This document shows positions 45,069-54,413 of a stretch of DNA of 64,000 bases, piece by piece (positions within the stretch are counted from its first letter, which is position 1; the number at the start of each line of letters is the position of its first letter). The translations under genes and the position numbers were made by a program. This stretch comes from Actinomycetes bacterium (GTDB lineage Bacteria; Actinomycetota; JAICYB01), in contig JAICYB010000012.1 in assembly GCA_025934435.1 (NCBI GenBank), forward strand, positions 1 to 64,000, read 5' to 3'. The notes under the pieces were generated by a model. That model was given only the letters and a program-made list of their open reading frames with translations, had not been told where the DNA came from and ran no database searches.

Positions 45069-45173
45069 GTCGCCCGTGGCTTCCCAGGTGTCGCTGTGCG
45101 GAGATTAGGCGTTATCGCGCGCGAGCACATACCGTTCCCCGACCCGCTGCCCCGGCGCGAGGCGAGTGGGCAT
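45069..45173 (-). pseudogene. 5' part of the pseudokinase gene, cut by in-frame TAA
   Basis: From ATG 45173, directly after the degV TGA, the same frame reads MPTRLAPGQRVGERYVLARD, then N-A-stop, then SPHSDTWEATGD leading straight into the GTG-started protein. The GERYVLARD and the DTWEATGDVLDRGVGLRV halves are the two ends of a kinase glycine-loop region, so the natural gene surely ran from 45173 to 43932. The TAA (45107-45105) is a nonsense mutation, a recoded stop, or a sequence error. Confidence 0.75.
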
Positions 45174-46016
45174 TCAGTCTCCCGAACAGACGTACGCGAC
45201 ACCGATCACACCGGGGCCGGCGTGGGTCCCGACGATCGGTCCGAAGGCCCAGACGTCGCCCGGTTCTACGTGAACAACGCCCTCGAGGAGCTCGAGGAAA
45301 CGGTCGGTGTCGACGGCGTTCGCGGAGATGGCGACGAGGCGCCCGATCCGGGACTCGTCCGCCTTCACGAGCTCGACGATGTGCTCGAGCGCTTTCGCGC
45401 GCGTGCGGACCCGTCCGATCGGTTCCACGATGCCGTCTTCGACGCCGATGATCGGTTTGAACTTGAGCATCGTTCCGAGGAGCGCCTGCGCTCCGCCGAT
45501 CCGTCCGCCGCGGCGCAGGTACTCGAGCGTGTCGATCGTCCCGAAGAGCTTGATCCTCGGACGGAGCGCTTCGACGTCCGCGGCGATCTCGGCGGCCCCC
45601 GCTCCTTCGGCTGCACGCTCCGCGGCGTGGAGCGCAAGGAGTCCTTCGGCGGCGGACGCTTCGAGTGTGTCGACGACCTCGATCGGCACAGCCGTGACCT
45701 CTTTCGCGGCGACGGCGGCCGACTGGTAGGTGGCCGACAGCTTCGACGACAGATGGATCGAGACGATGCCGGTCGCGCCTTCCGAGATCAGTCGTTCGTA
45801 GGCCTGCTGGAAGTCGCCGGCGGACGGTGCAGCCGTCGCCGGCGGCTCGGTCGAGGTGCGGAGCTTCTCCCAGAACTCGTCGGCGCCGAGCTCGACGCCG
45901 GACAGGTAGCTCTCGGATCCGAAGCGGACGGTGAGCGGCACGACCGTGATGTTCTTCGTCCGTGCGAGGTCGGCCGGGATGTCCGCGGCGGAATCGGTCA
46001 CGACGCGGACGGTCAC
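45174..46016 (-). CDS. DegV-family fatty-acid-binding protein
   Basis: 280-residue protein of the DegV family; FakB members deliver fatty acids to the FakA kinase. The N-terminal VRVVTDSAADIPADLA and the motifs SIHLSSKLSATYQSA, EYLRRGGRIGG and GPIVGTHAGPGVIGV match. GTG 46016 is preceded by GGGAGGTG, and overlaps the murJ stop. It sits between murJ and the pseudokinase, two parts that are one fused protein in mycobacteria. Confidence 0.92.
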   Translation of the reverse strand: MTVRVVTDSAADIPADLARTKNITVVPLTVRFGSESYLSGVELGADEFWEKLRTSTEPPATAAPSAGDFQQAYERLISEGATGIVSIHLSSKLSATYQSAAVAAKEVTAVPIEVVDTLEASAAEGLLALHAAERAAEGAGAAEIAADVEALRPRIKLFGTIDTLEYLRRGGRIGGAQALLGTMLKFKPIIGVEDGIVEPIGRVRTRAKALEHIVELVKADESRIGRLVAISANAVDTDRFLELLEGVVHVEPGDVWAFGPIVGTHAGPGVIGVAYVCSGD

Positions 46017-47578
46017 GGCAGCACCTCCCTGCGTCGACGGAAAAGTCCCAGGACGATCTCGCGTTCTTCCAGGCCCGCGACCTGCGAAAACGCGAGGTAG
46101 AGGATAGCACCGGCCCCCACGCCCGCCCCGAGTCGGAGAACGTCGGATCCGTGCATCGCGTGAACGACCGCCCAGACGGCGGCGCCCATCGCTGCTCCGA
46201 GCACGGCGATGCGGGTCATCGGTGCGAGCAGCGTCCGGAGGCCGAGGCCGGAGGGGACGCGACGACGCAGGAAGAACAGCAATCCGATCACTCCGAGCAG
46301 ATATGAGATGTCGAACGAGTACGCAAGGCCTGCAACATGACGCCACAAGAAGAGCGGAAGATTCAATCCGCTCTGGACGACGACCGCGCCGAGATTCACG
46401 AGGGTCGGGGTCCGGGTGTCCGGTAATGCGTAGAAACAGCGCGCAACGAGCTGGAACGCGGAGAAGAACACGAGGCCCGGTGTGAACGCGCGCAGGACGT
46501 CCGCGACGGCGATCGCATCATGCGCAGTTGCCACGCCGTGCGCGAGCAGCACGCGTGTCAGCGGCGCCGCGACGAGTGCGTAACCGACGGCAGCCGGCAC
46601 CAGCAGATACGCGACACCGCGTGCACCTGTTTGGAACCACTTCCGGAAGGCGGCCCAATCACCTCGTCCGGCCGCACGCGACAGATCGGGGTGGAGTGCG
46701 GTGATGAGACTCACGGCGAAGATCCCGTAGGGAAACGTGAAGAACTGGTACGCGGCGTTCCACGACGTGACGCCGCCACGTACGCGATCGGCGAGCACGA
46801 GGACGACCCACAAACCGATCTGGTTCACGAGTGCGTACCCGATCGCGTATCCGGACAGACGTAACGTCCGTGCGATCGCCGGGTCTTTGATGTTCGGACG
46901 GAACCGCAGCTTGTCGGCGCGAAGGAACGGGATCAGAACGAGCGCTTGCAGAACGACGCCGACCGTCGTGCCCGCGCCGAGCAGCGTCTTCGCCGCGAAG
47001 CTGATGTGCAGACCGTTCGCCGCGAAGGAACGGGCGAACACGATGAACGTGCCGATGACGATGACGTTGTTCAGTACGGGGACGAACATCGGCAACGCGA
47101 ACTTCCCACGGACGTTCAGGAGCGCCTGCGCGAGCGATGTCAGTCCGTAGAAGAAGATCTGCGGCGCGAACCACCGAAGCAGGAACGTCGCGAGAGCGAC
47201 CTGCTCGGCTCGCACCGTCGCGTTCGCGATGCCGAAGGCGTAGATGTGGATGATCGCCGGCGCCGCGAGTGCGGTCAGGACGGTGACCGCCGCGAGCGCG
47301 AGCAGAGAGATCGTCACGAGCGGCGATGGGTCGTCCCCTTTCCGTTCGCGGACGTCGATGAGCACCGGTACGAACACGGCGCTGAAGATCCCGCCCAGGA
47401 CGAGGTCGTAGATGATGTTCGGCATCGTGTTCGCCAGGTTGTAGGTGTCGGCGAGCCGCGTCGCGGTGACGCCGAGCGCGTAGACCATCGCGATCGTGCG
47501 TCCGAGGCCGGTGAGCCGGGAGAGGGTCGTCCCCACCGTCATCACGCGTGTGTTGCGATACACCTGCGTGTCCGTCAC
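46013..47578 (-). CDS. murJ: MurJ/MviN lipid II flippase
   Basis: Moves lipid II across the membrane for peptidoglycan synthesis. 521 residues with about 14 helices. The family opening is seen in TVGTTLSRLTGLGRTIAM and NLANTMPNIIYDLVLGGIFS; the groove Arg/Asp region includes FVPVLIDVRE. Unlike the M. tuberculosis protein, it ends after the transporter core with a short basic tail. Its ATG overlaps the DUF6049 stop and its stop overlaps degV, so four genes are coupled. Confidence 0.95.
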   Translation of the reverse strand: MTDTQVYRNTRVMTVGTTLSRLTGLGRTIAMVYALGVTATRLADTYNLANTMPNIIYDLVLGGIFSAVFVPVLIDVRERKGDDPSPLVTISLLALAAVTVLTALAAPAIIHIYAFGIANATVRAEQVALATFLLRWFAPQIFFYGLTSLAQALLNVRGKFALPMFVPVLNNVIVIGTFIVFARSFAANGLHISFAAKTLLGAGTTVGVVLQALVLIPFLRADKLRFRPNIKDPAIARTLRLSGYAIGYALVNQIGLWVVLVLADRVRGGVTSWNAAYQFFTFPYGIFAVSLITALHPDLSRAAGRGDWAAFRKWFQTGARGVAYLLVPAAVGYALVAAPLTRVLLAHGVATAHDAIAVADVLRAFTPGLVFFSAFQLVARCFYALPDTRTPTLVNLGAVVVQSGLNLPLFLWRHVAGLAYSFDISYLLGVIGLLFFLRRRVPSGLGLRTLLAPMTRIAVLGAAMGAAVWAVVHAMHGSDVLRLGAGVGAGAILYLAFSQVAGLEEREIVLGLFRRRREVLP

Positions 47579-48954
47579 GGCGCCTCCCGCTTCCTTCGAC
47601 GACGTCGAAGGTAGAACACGATGAGCAGGACGAACCCCCCGATGGTCACCGCGAGCGCCGGAAGGTTCGCCGCCGTCGACCGGACGGTGAGATCGGTCCG
47701 CGCGATCAGCGCCGAGCCGTCGGCGGCCCGCACGGACACGATGACCGGGAAGCTTCCCGTCGAGCGCGCGACGGCCGCGAAGGTGATGGTGTTGCCGGGC
47801 GGGTCGACGGTGACCACCCGGCTGTCACCGTTCGGGAAGTCGAGCTTCGGCGACTCCACGTCGACGCGCAGTCGGACGGGATACGGATCGCCGTCGTTCA
47901 CCGTTACCGGGACGGATCCCCGCCGGGAAGTGAACGTGATCGATCCGGCGCCGACGGTGATGCGTCGTTGTGCTTCGTCGATGCGCACGATGAGTCCGTT
48001 CGCGAGGTGGCGTCCCGCGACGAAGTCATTCGTGAGATCGGCCGAGCTCCGCGCCCGCGCGAGGACGTCTCGGTACGCCGCCGCGAGCGGATTGTCGGGC
48101 AGCGTGAAGGCCGAGAAGCGCGCGAAGGCTTCGTCCGCGTGGAGGAGCGCGCGCCGATACGTCACGGGCGGCGGTGCCGGCGACGACAGGCTGATCTTGC
48201 CGACGTTCGTCGAGTCCGCGTCGATCGCACCGATCGTGCGGAGTACGACCTCCGTGCTCGTCGCGAGACCGCCGATGTAGCGAGCCGTCGTCGCGCCGAG
48301 GTCCGTCGTGATGACGAACGTGCGCGACGGGCGCTTCGCAACGATCGTTGCCGCGGTTGCGCCCGGCGACATGTTCAGGACCGGCAGCAGGTTCGGCGAG
48401 TTGCGCACCGGCACGGCCACGCCCGTCGTGAGGACGGCGTCGACGCCGGCGTTCGATGCGGCCGCCGCGGACGGGTCGTCGATCGCGAGTGCCGGCGGGT
48501 AGAGGATCGCGCTCGTCGGTGTTCCCGTGCAGCGGTCGAGGGTGGTCCGTCCCGAGCGGAGCTCGGAATCGACGGCGTCGGTTGCAACGTCGGGGAGTCG
48601 CACGTTCGCGAAGGGCGTGACGAGCACCGTCGACCTGGACGCGAGCCGGCGGAGCGAACGGAGGAACCGTTTCGGAGCGTTGCCGCGCAGTCGCATCGCT
48701 TCGTCGCACATCACGGCGCTCGGTGCGATCGCGAGCGGTACCGCGCCGAGGGCGGGAACGTCGAGGGCGTCGATCGCCGACGCGAGCGCTTGGAGCCGCC
48801 GGTCGCGGTCGGGCGCGGGCGATCCGTCCGGCTGGAGCAGCGGCGGCGTCGATATCCGCACGACGACGGCAATCTCGGTGGACGCTTGCTGCGCGAGCGC
48901 GCGTGGAGCGAGTGCGATGGACGCGACGAGCGCGAACGCGGCGAGACGCTTCAT
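47575..48954 (-). CDS. DUF6049-family secreted membrane-anchored protein
   Basis: 459 residues with a signal peptide (MKRLAAFALVASIALAPRALA) and a C-terminal transmembrane helix with a basic stop (LAVTIGGFVLLIVFYLRRRRRK). The body is an extracellular polysaccharide-deacetylase-like or beta-rich region with no motif I can assign. The gene upstream of murJ in Actinobacteria (Rv3909) has this architecture, and the overlap with murJ suggests a partner in lipid II export. Function unknown. Confidence 0.82.
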   Translation of the reverse strand: MKRLAAFALVASIALAPRALAQQASTEIAVVVRISTPPLLQPDGSPAPDRDRRLQALASAIDALDVPALGAVPLAIAPSAVMCDEAMRLRGNAPKRFLRSLRRLASRSTVLVTPFANVRLPDVATDAVDSELRSGRTTLDRCTGTPTSAILYPPALAIDDPSAAAASNAGVDAVLTTGVAVPVRNSPNLLPVLNMSPGATAATIVAKRPSRTFVITTDLGATTARYIGGLATSTEVVLRTIGAIDADSTNVGKISLSSPAPPPVTYRRALLHADEAFARFSAFTLPDNPLAAAYRDVLARARSSADLTNDFVAGRHLANGLIVRIDEAQRRITVGAGSITFTSRRGSVPVTVNDGDPYPVRLRVDVESPKLDFPNGDSRVVTVDPPGNTITFAAVARSTGSFPVIVSVRAADGSALIARTDLTVRSTAANLPALAVTIGGFVLLIVFYLRRRRRKREAP

Positions 48955-49712
48955 CGAAGCAGCGAGCGGACCTCGGTCCCGCCGAAAGCGATCGCGAGTG
49001 CCGCCATCGCGAGCGAGACGACGATGCGAAGACGGCGATCCTCGGTCGCAACGGCGAGACGGGAACCGATCCGCGCGCCGGGAACGACCCCGATCAACAG
49101 CCCGGCCGCGATCGTCCAGTTGATGTGACCGAGCAGCGCGTGCGTGATCGTTCCGGGTATGGCTTGCGCGGCGACGACGGCGAGTGATGTGCCGAGCGCC
49201 GTCTTCACCGGGAAACGCAGAAGCACGGTGAGGACGGGCACGAGGATCACGCCGCCACCCACGCCGAGCAGACCGGACACGAAGCCGGACACCGCGCCGA
49301 TGACCAGGAGGAGCGGGATGCTCGCGTCGACCGTTGGTGCGTGACCCGTTCCTTTCCGCGGAAGCATGCGGATCGAAAGGACCAGAAGCAGCACGGCCGT
49401 CGCGATCAGCAGCGCTTCGCCGTTCACGAACTTCGTCGTGTACGCACCGAGCACGGCGAACACGCAACCGGCCGAGGCCATCGTCGCTGCCGTGCGGACC
49501 TCGACGAGGTTCGAGCGGATGTAGGTGTACACGCCGGTGAGCCCGGTCGGGATGATCACCGGCAGCGTGGTGCCGACGGCGATGAGCGGCTTGACGTGGA
49601 ACGCCCAGCGGATCCCCGGTGTCGACAGCAGCGCACCACCGATGCCGAGCGCACCCGACGCGATCCCCGAGCCGAGCCCGATCAGTGCCGCGACGACCCA
49701 GCGAACGATCAC
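48951..49712 (-). CDS. TauE/SafE-family anion permease
   Basis: Membrane transporter of 253 residues with about seven or eight helices. Two copies of the family's Gly-rich helix are seen (GLGSGIASGALGIGGALLSTP; SGFVSGLLGVGGGVILVPV). Substrates in the family are sulfite, sulfonates or other small anions; none can be assigned. GTG 49712 overlaps the NUDIX stop and the gene overlaps DUF6049 by 4 bases. Its presence between mutT4-like and DUF6049 genes is an insertion compared with mycobacteria. Confidence 0.88.
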   Translation of the reverse strand: MIVRWVVAALIGLGSGIASGALGIGGALLSTPGIRWAFHVKPLIAVGTTLPVIIPTGLTGVYTYIRSNLVEVRTAATMASAGCVFAVLGAYTTKFVNGEALLIATAVLLLVLSIRMLPRKGTGHAPTVDASIPLLLVIGAVSGFVSGLLGVGGGVILVPVLTVLLRFPVKTALGTSLAVVAAQAIPGTITHALLGHINWTIAAGLLIGVVPGARIGSRLAVATEDRRLRIVVSLAMAALAIAFGGTEVRSLLR

Positions 49713-50191
49713 GGTGGGGCGTCGGCGACGGCGCGGAGCGTCTTGCGGTCGGTCGTGTACGTCGCGAGCTTCGGAGCGTCCGCGATCGGGACGAATCTCA
49801 CCTCGTCGACCTCGTTGTCGTGGCGCGAGATGTCGCCGCCTGTTTCGCGCATCAGATAGAGGTACACGGTCTTCCGGAACCGTGCCTTGTCCTTCGTCGA
49901 AACGAACCAGTAGGTGATGGGCTCCAGTGGTTGCACGATCTCGGCGTCGAGCCCCGTCTCTTCGCGCACTTCCCGGCGCGCTGCGTCCTCGCCGGTCTCG
50001 CCTTCTTCGCGCATCCCTTTCGGAAGCGTCCACACCGGTTCGTCCTTCAGGTTGCGCGTACGGATCATCGCGACCTCGAGTTCGTCGCCGCGATCACGAA
50101 GGACGACGCCCCCGTACGACTCCGCGCGCTGCACGGGGAACGACTTCGGATCGTCGCCGCGGGCGCCTGCACCGCGGGGGCCCGGGCTCAC
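49709..50191 (-). CDS. NUDIX hydrolase (MutT4-like)
   Basis: 160-residue nucleotide-pyrophosphohydrolase-type protein. The Nudix box is GMREEGETGEDAARREVREE followed by TG, with the usual YGGVVLRDRG opening. The position two genes upstream of murJ and next to the CCA-enzyme region corresponds to M. tuberculosis mutT4 (Rv3908). GTG start; divergent from dedA with 35 bases between. Confidence 0.9.
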   Translation of the reverse strand: MSPGPRGAGARGDDPKSFPVQRAESYGGVVLRDRGDELEVAMIRTRNLKDEPVWTLPKGMREEGETGEDAARREVREETGLDAEIVQPLEPITYWFVSTKDKARFRKTVYLYLMRETGGDISRHDNEVDEVRFVPIADAPKLATYTTDRKTLRAVADAPP

Positions 50192-50226
50192 CCGGGCAGT
50201 ATGCCACCGCGTAACGTGACATCTGC

Positions 50227-50831
50227 GTGATCGAACTCATCCGGCCGTACTTCGAGCACTTCGGATACTTCATCGTTTTCGGGATCTGCCTGCTCGAGAA
50301 TTCCGCGTTCGTCGGCGCGATCATCCCCGGCGACGTCGTGCTCCTACTCGCGGGGTTCTACGTGCAGCGCAGCACGCTGAATCTCGCGCCGGTCGTGATC
50401 TGCGCGTTCGTCGGCGCGGTCATCGGAGACACGATCGGGTACTTCATCGGACGAACCGGCGGACGACGGCTCGTCGCCCGGTTCGGCAAGCACCTGCTGC
50501 CGGCGAAGCGTCTCGAACGGATGGACCGTTATTTCGAGGAGTACGGGATGTGGGCGGTGACGATCGGACGGTTCGCACCGCTCGTCCGAACGGTGAACAC
50601 GTTCGCTGCGGGTCTCGCGAAGATGCCGTTCCACCGGTTCCTCACCGCGGTGATCGTCGCTGCGTCGATCTGGTCCGTCGCCATGCCGACGGTGGGCTTC
50701 CTGTTCTCCGGGTCGCTCGAACGCGTTCGCTCGACGATCGGTTGGGCGGGGATCGCGATCCTCGTCGTGTTCGGCTCCGGCCTCGTGTGGACGTACCGCC
50801 GGATGACGAAGCGACTGGCGGAAGGCAAATC

Positions 50832-50835
<4 letters not shown>
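50227..50835 (+). CDS. DedA-family membrane protein
   Basis: 202 residues, about five helices, probably a lipid (undecaprenyl-phosphate or phospholipid) scramblase/flippase of the DedA superfamily. Signatures are the reentrant ENSAFVGAIIPGDVVLLLAG and the later GRFAPLVRTVNTFAAG with conserved Arg residues. GTG start. Overlaps the next gene by 4 bases. Confidence 0.92.
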
Positions 50836-51851
<1,016 letters not shown>

Positions 51852-51913
51852 GAGGCCGGGGTCTGTACCGTAAAGGGTGGAGGTTCTCGCACACCCGAAA
51901 GGCCACGGAGAAG

Positions 51914-53161
51914 ATGAACGCTCGGAAACTTGGTGTCGTCTGCATGTCGGTCGCCCTTGTCGTGGCGGGCGGCGTCGTGTCGTGGAGCGCCGCCGGCGGC
52001 CACGGCCACAGCCTCCGAGCCGGACGAACCACCGCTGCCGATCTGGCTGCGGCCGCGAGCGCGTCGCCGTCTCCCACGCCCACCGCCACGCCGAACGCGA
52101 AGTCGCCGGCCGCGTCGAAGACCGCAGCGCCGTCACGAACGCTGAACCCGGCGAACAAGACGACCCCGGCGTCGCCCGGCTGCGGCGAGGTCGTGCGCAA
52201 GTCGATCAAGCTCGACGCCAACCTCATCAACTGCGCGGGCGACGGGATCATCGTCGGCGCGGACAACATCACGATTGACCTCGCCGACAACGTGGTCTCC
52301 GGAACGAAGTCGGACAACAGCGGAGGCATCCGTAACGACAAGGGCTTCAAGGGCGTGACGATCCGCGGGGGCGAGGTGCGCGGATTCGACACCGGCGTGA
52401 TCCTCGGCGGCAAGGGCGCGATCCACAACACGATCGAAGACCTGACCCTTGCCGGCAACAACAACGGCATCTCGATGTCCGGCGGCGGCTCGAACGCCGT
52501 GGACAACAACACGATCGACAACGGCGGCTTCGGCATCAAAGCGGCGTCCGACTCGAACAAGATCACCGAGAACGACGTCGCGAACGCGCGGCCGGGTATC
52601 GCCCTCGGCGGGAACAGCAACACGCTGCTCGAGAACGCGATCAAGAAAGGCGGCGACGGGATCACGGGGAGCGGCGACAAGAACAGCATCCTCAACAACG
52701 ATCTGCGGAACGGCGCGGGCGGCGGCATCGTCCTGCTCGGTTCGGACAACCAGGTGAACTCGAACAGCATCAAGCACTACGGGAGCGTCGGGATCTGGCT
52801 GCAGCAGGTCAACGGTTCGTCCCCCGGCCCGTCGCCGACGAACTCGACGGGAACGGCCGTCCAGAAGTCGACGTCTTCGAAGTCGGCGCACGACGACACC
52901 GTCCGTGACAACGACGTGTCGTTCGTCGGGCACGACGGGATCCTCCTCGACAGTGCTTCGTCCACGCTCGACTCGAACGATTCGTCGCACAACGCCGGGG
53001 ACGGCATCGCGACGCGCGGTGTGAGCCCGCTGATCAACGACAACGACGCGAACGGCAATACGGGTCACGGCATCGCGGCTGCCGGAGGTGTTCGGGGGTC
53101 GGGGAACAGCGCGAACGGCAACGGCGAGAGCGATTGCTCGCCGGCCGCGCTCTGCGACTGA
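51914..53161 (+). CDS. Secreted right-handed beta-helix protein (NosD-like)
   Basis: 415 residues. A signal peptide or anchor (KLGVVCMSVALVVAGGVVSW) is followed by a ~55-residue Ala/Ser/Pro/Thr linker and a parallel beta-helix domain built of PbH1 coils of ~22 residues (for example GFKGVTIRGGEVRGF, NNNGISMSGGGSNAVDNN, GGDGITGSGDKNSILNNDL). Only three or so Cys are present (GCGEVV, NCAGDG, C-terminal SDCSPAALCD). Such helices commonly bind or cleave polysaccharides but no catalytic triad stands out. It lies between the deacetylase and pilT. Confidence 0.85.
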   Translation: MNARKLGVVCMSVALVVAGGVVSWSAAGGHGHSLRAGRTTAADLAAAASASPSPTPTATPNAKSPAASKTAAPSRTLNPANKTTPASPGCGEVVRKSIKLDANLINCAGDGIIVGADNITIDLADNVVSGTKSDNSGGIRNDKGFKGVTIRGGEVRGFDTGVILGGKGAIHNTIEDLTLAGNNNGISMSGGGSNAVDNNTIDNGGFGIKAASDSNKITENDVANARPGIALGGNSNTLLENAIKKGGDGITGSGDKNSILNNDLRNGAGGGIVLLGSDNQVNSNSIKHYGSVGIWLQQVNGSSPGPSPTNSTGTAVQKSTSSKSAHDDTVRDNDVSFVGHDGILLDSASSTLDSNDSSHNAGDGIATRGVSPLINDNDANGNTGHGIAAAGGVRGSGNSANGNGESDCSPAALCD

Positions 53162-53185
53162 TACCTCAAGGACCCCTTCCGGAGC

Positions 53186-53213
53186 CCGATATCAATAGGA
53201 GACGCGATATCGG
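53186..53213. repeat. Inverted repeat in the pilT leader
   Basis: CCGATATC (53186-53193) and GATATCGG (53206-53213) form an 8-bp stem with a 12-base purine-rich loop, 16 bases before the pilT ATG. It could be a leader hairpin hiding or presenting the ribosome site, or an operator. Confidence 0.6.
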
Positions 53214-53228
53214 CCGCCAAGGGGAACC

Positions 53229-54305
53229 ATGTCCGACCTGAACCTGTATCTGAAGGCGTGTGTCGACGCCAACGGCTCCGACCTGCACCTCAAAGTGGGC
53301 CAGCCGCCCTACATCCGCGTGAACGGCGAACTGACGCCGATGAAGAAGACGCGCCCGCTGAGCGCCGAAGTGGTCGAGGCCATGGCGGCCGAGATCATGC
53401 CCGAGCGACTCGAGTCGCTGTACGAGTCGTCCGGCGGAGCCGACTTCGCCCACCTCGTCGAAGGACTCGGCCGTTTCCGTGTGAACGTGTTCAAGCAGCG
53501 CGGTCTGACGGGCGCCGTGTTTCGTCGCGTTGTACCGGTGCCTCCGGTCCTCGACTCGCTGAAGCTGCCCGACGCGGTGAAGCGTCTCGCGACGGAGCCG
53601 CGCGGTCTCGTCCTCGTCACGGGTCCGACGGGCTCTGGGAAGTCGACGACGTGCGCGGCGATGATCAACCAGATCAACGCGACGCGCGCGTGCACGATCG
53701 TGACGCTCGAGGATCCGATCGAGATCATGCACACCGACAAGAAGGCGCTCGTCAACCAGCGCGAAGTCGGTACGGACACCGCGTCATACGTCACGGGTTT
53801 GAAGCACGTTCTCCGTCAAGACCCGGACGTCATCTTCATCGGTGAGATGCGGGACCAGGAAACCGTGTGGGCCGCACTGTCCGCCGCCGAGACCGGTCAC
53901 TTCGTCATCTCGACGCTTCACACGACGGACTGCGTCGAAACGGTCAATCGCATCGTCGAGCTCTTCCCGGCCGAACGTCAGGCGCAGATCCGGCACTCGC
54001 TCGCCGGCGCGTTGAAGGGCGTCGTGTCGCAGCGACTCCTCGCGAAGAAGGACGGCACCGGACGGATCCCTTCCGTCGAGATCCTCATCGCGAATGGTCG
54101 TGTGTACGAGGCCATCGTCGACCCCGCGGAGACGCGAGCGATCCCCGAGATCATCGCGGACGGTGACTTCTACGGGATGCAGACGTTCGACCAGCACCTG
54201 CTGCAGCTGTTCGAGGCGGACATCATCACGATGGAAGAAGCGCTGCACGCGTCGTCGAGCCCGCACGACCTGCGTCTCGCGATGCGTAAGGCGGGCGTTG
54301 CGTAA
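53229..54305 (+). CDS. pilT: PilT-type twitching/retraction ATPase
   Basis: Hexameric ATPase that retracts type IV pili, 358 residues. Walker A is GPTGSGKSTT (132-141), the Asp box is TLEDPIEIMH, Walker B is DVIFIGEMRDQET, the His box is FVISTLHTTD, and a C-terminal AIRNLIRE-like region is LLQLFEADIITMEEALHA. No pilin, pilB or pilC is in the window. Type IV pili are known in several deep actinobacterial groups. Alone, it could also power a different secretion system. Confidence 0.93.
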   Translation: MSDLNLYLKACVDANGSDLHLKVGQPPYIRVNGELTPMKKTRPLSAEVVEAMAAEIMPERLESLYESSGGADFAHLVEGLGRFRVNVFKQRGLTGAVFRRVVPVPPVLDSLKLPDAVKRLATEPRGLVLVTGPTGSGKSTTCAAMINQINATRACTIVTLEDPIEIMHTDKKALVNQREVGTDTASYVTGLKHVLRQDPDVIFIGEMRDQETVWAALSAAETGHFVISTLHTTDCVETVNRIVELFPAERQAQIRHSLAGALKGVVSQRLLAKKDGTGRIPSVEILIANGRVYEAIVDPAETRAIPEIIADGDFYGMQTFDQHLLQLFEADIITMEEALHASSSPHDLRLAMRKAGVA

Positions 54306-54413
54306 GCAGGTCTGCTTGCGCTTGTTGTTCGCTTGATCAGGGGAGCAAGACGGCGCCCCCCTGAAACCCCCGAAAACCTTCTCGGTCCACCTTCGCGCCC
54401 CTACGCTGGTCCT

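Noticed and set aside
53461..53500. Second parS-like sequence in pilT
   Set aside because: Only a loose match without the CACGTG core; explained by coding sequence.
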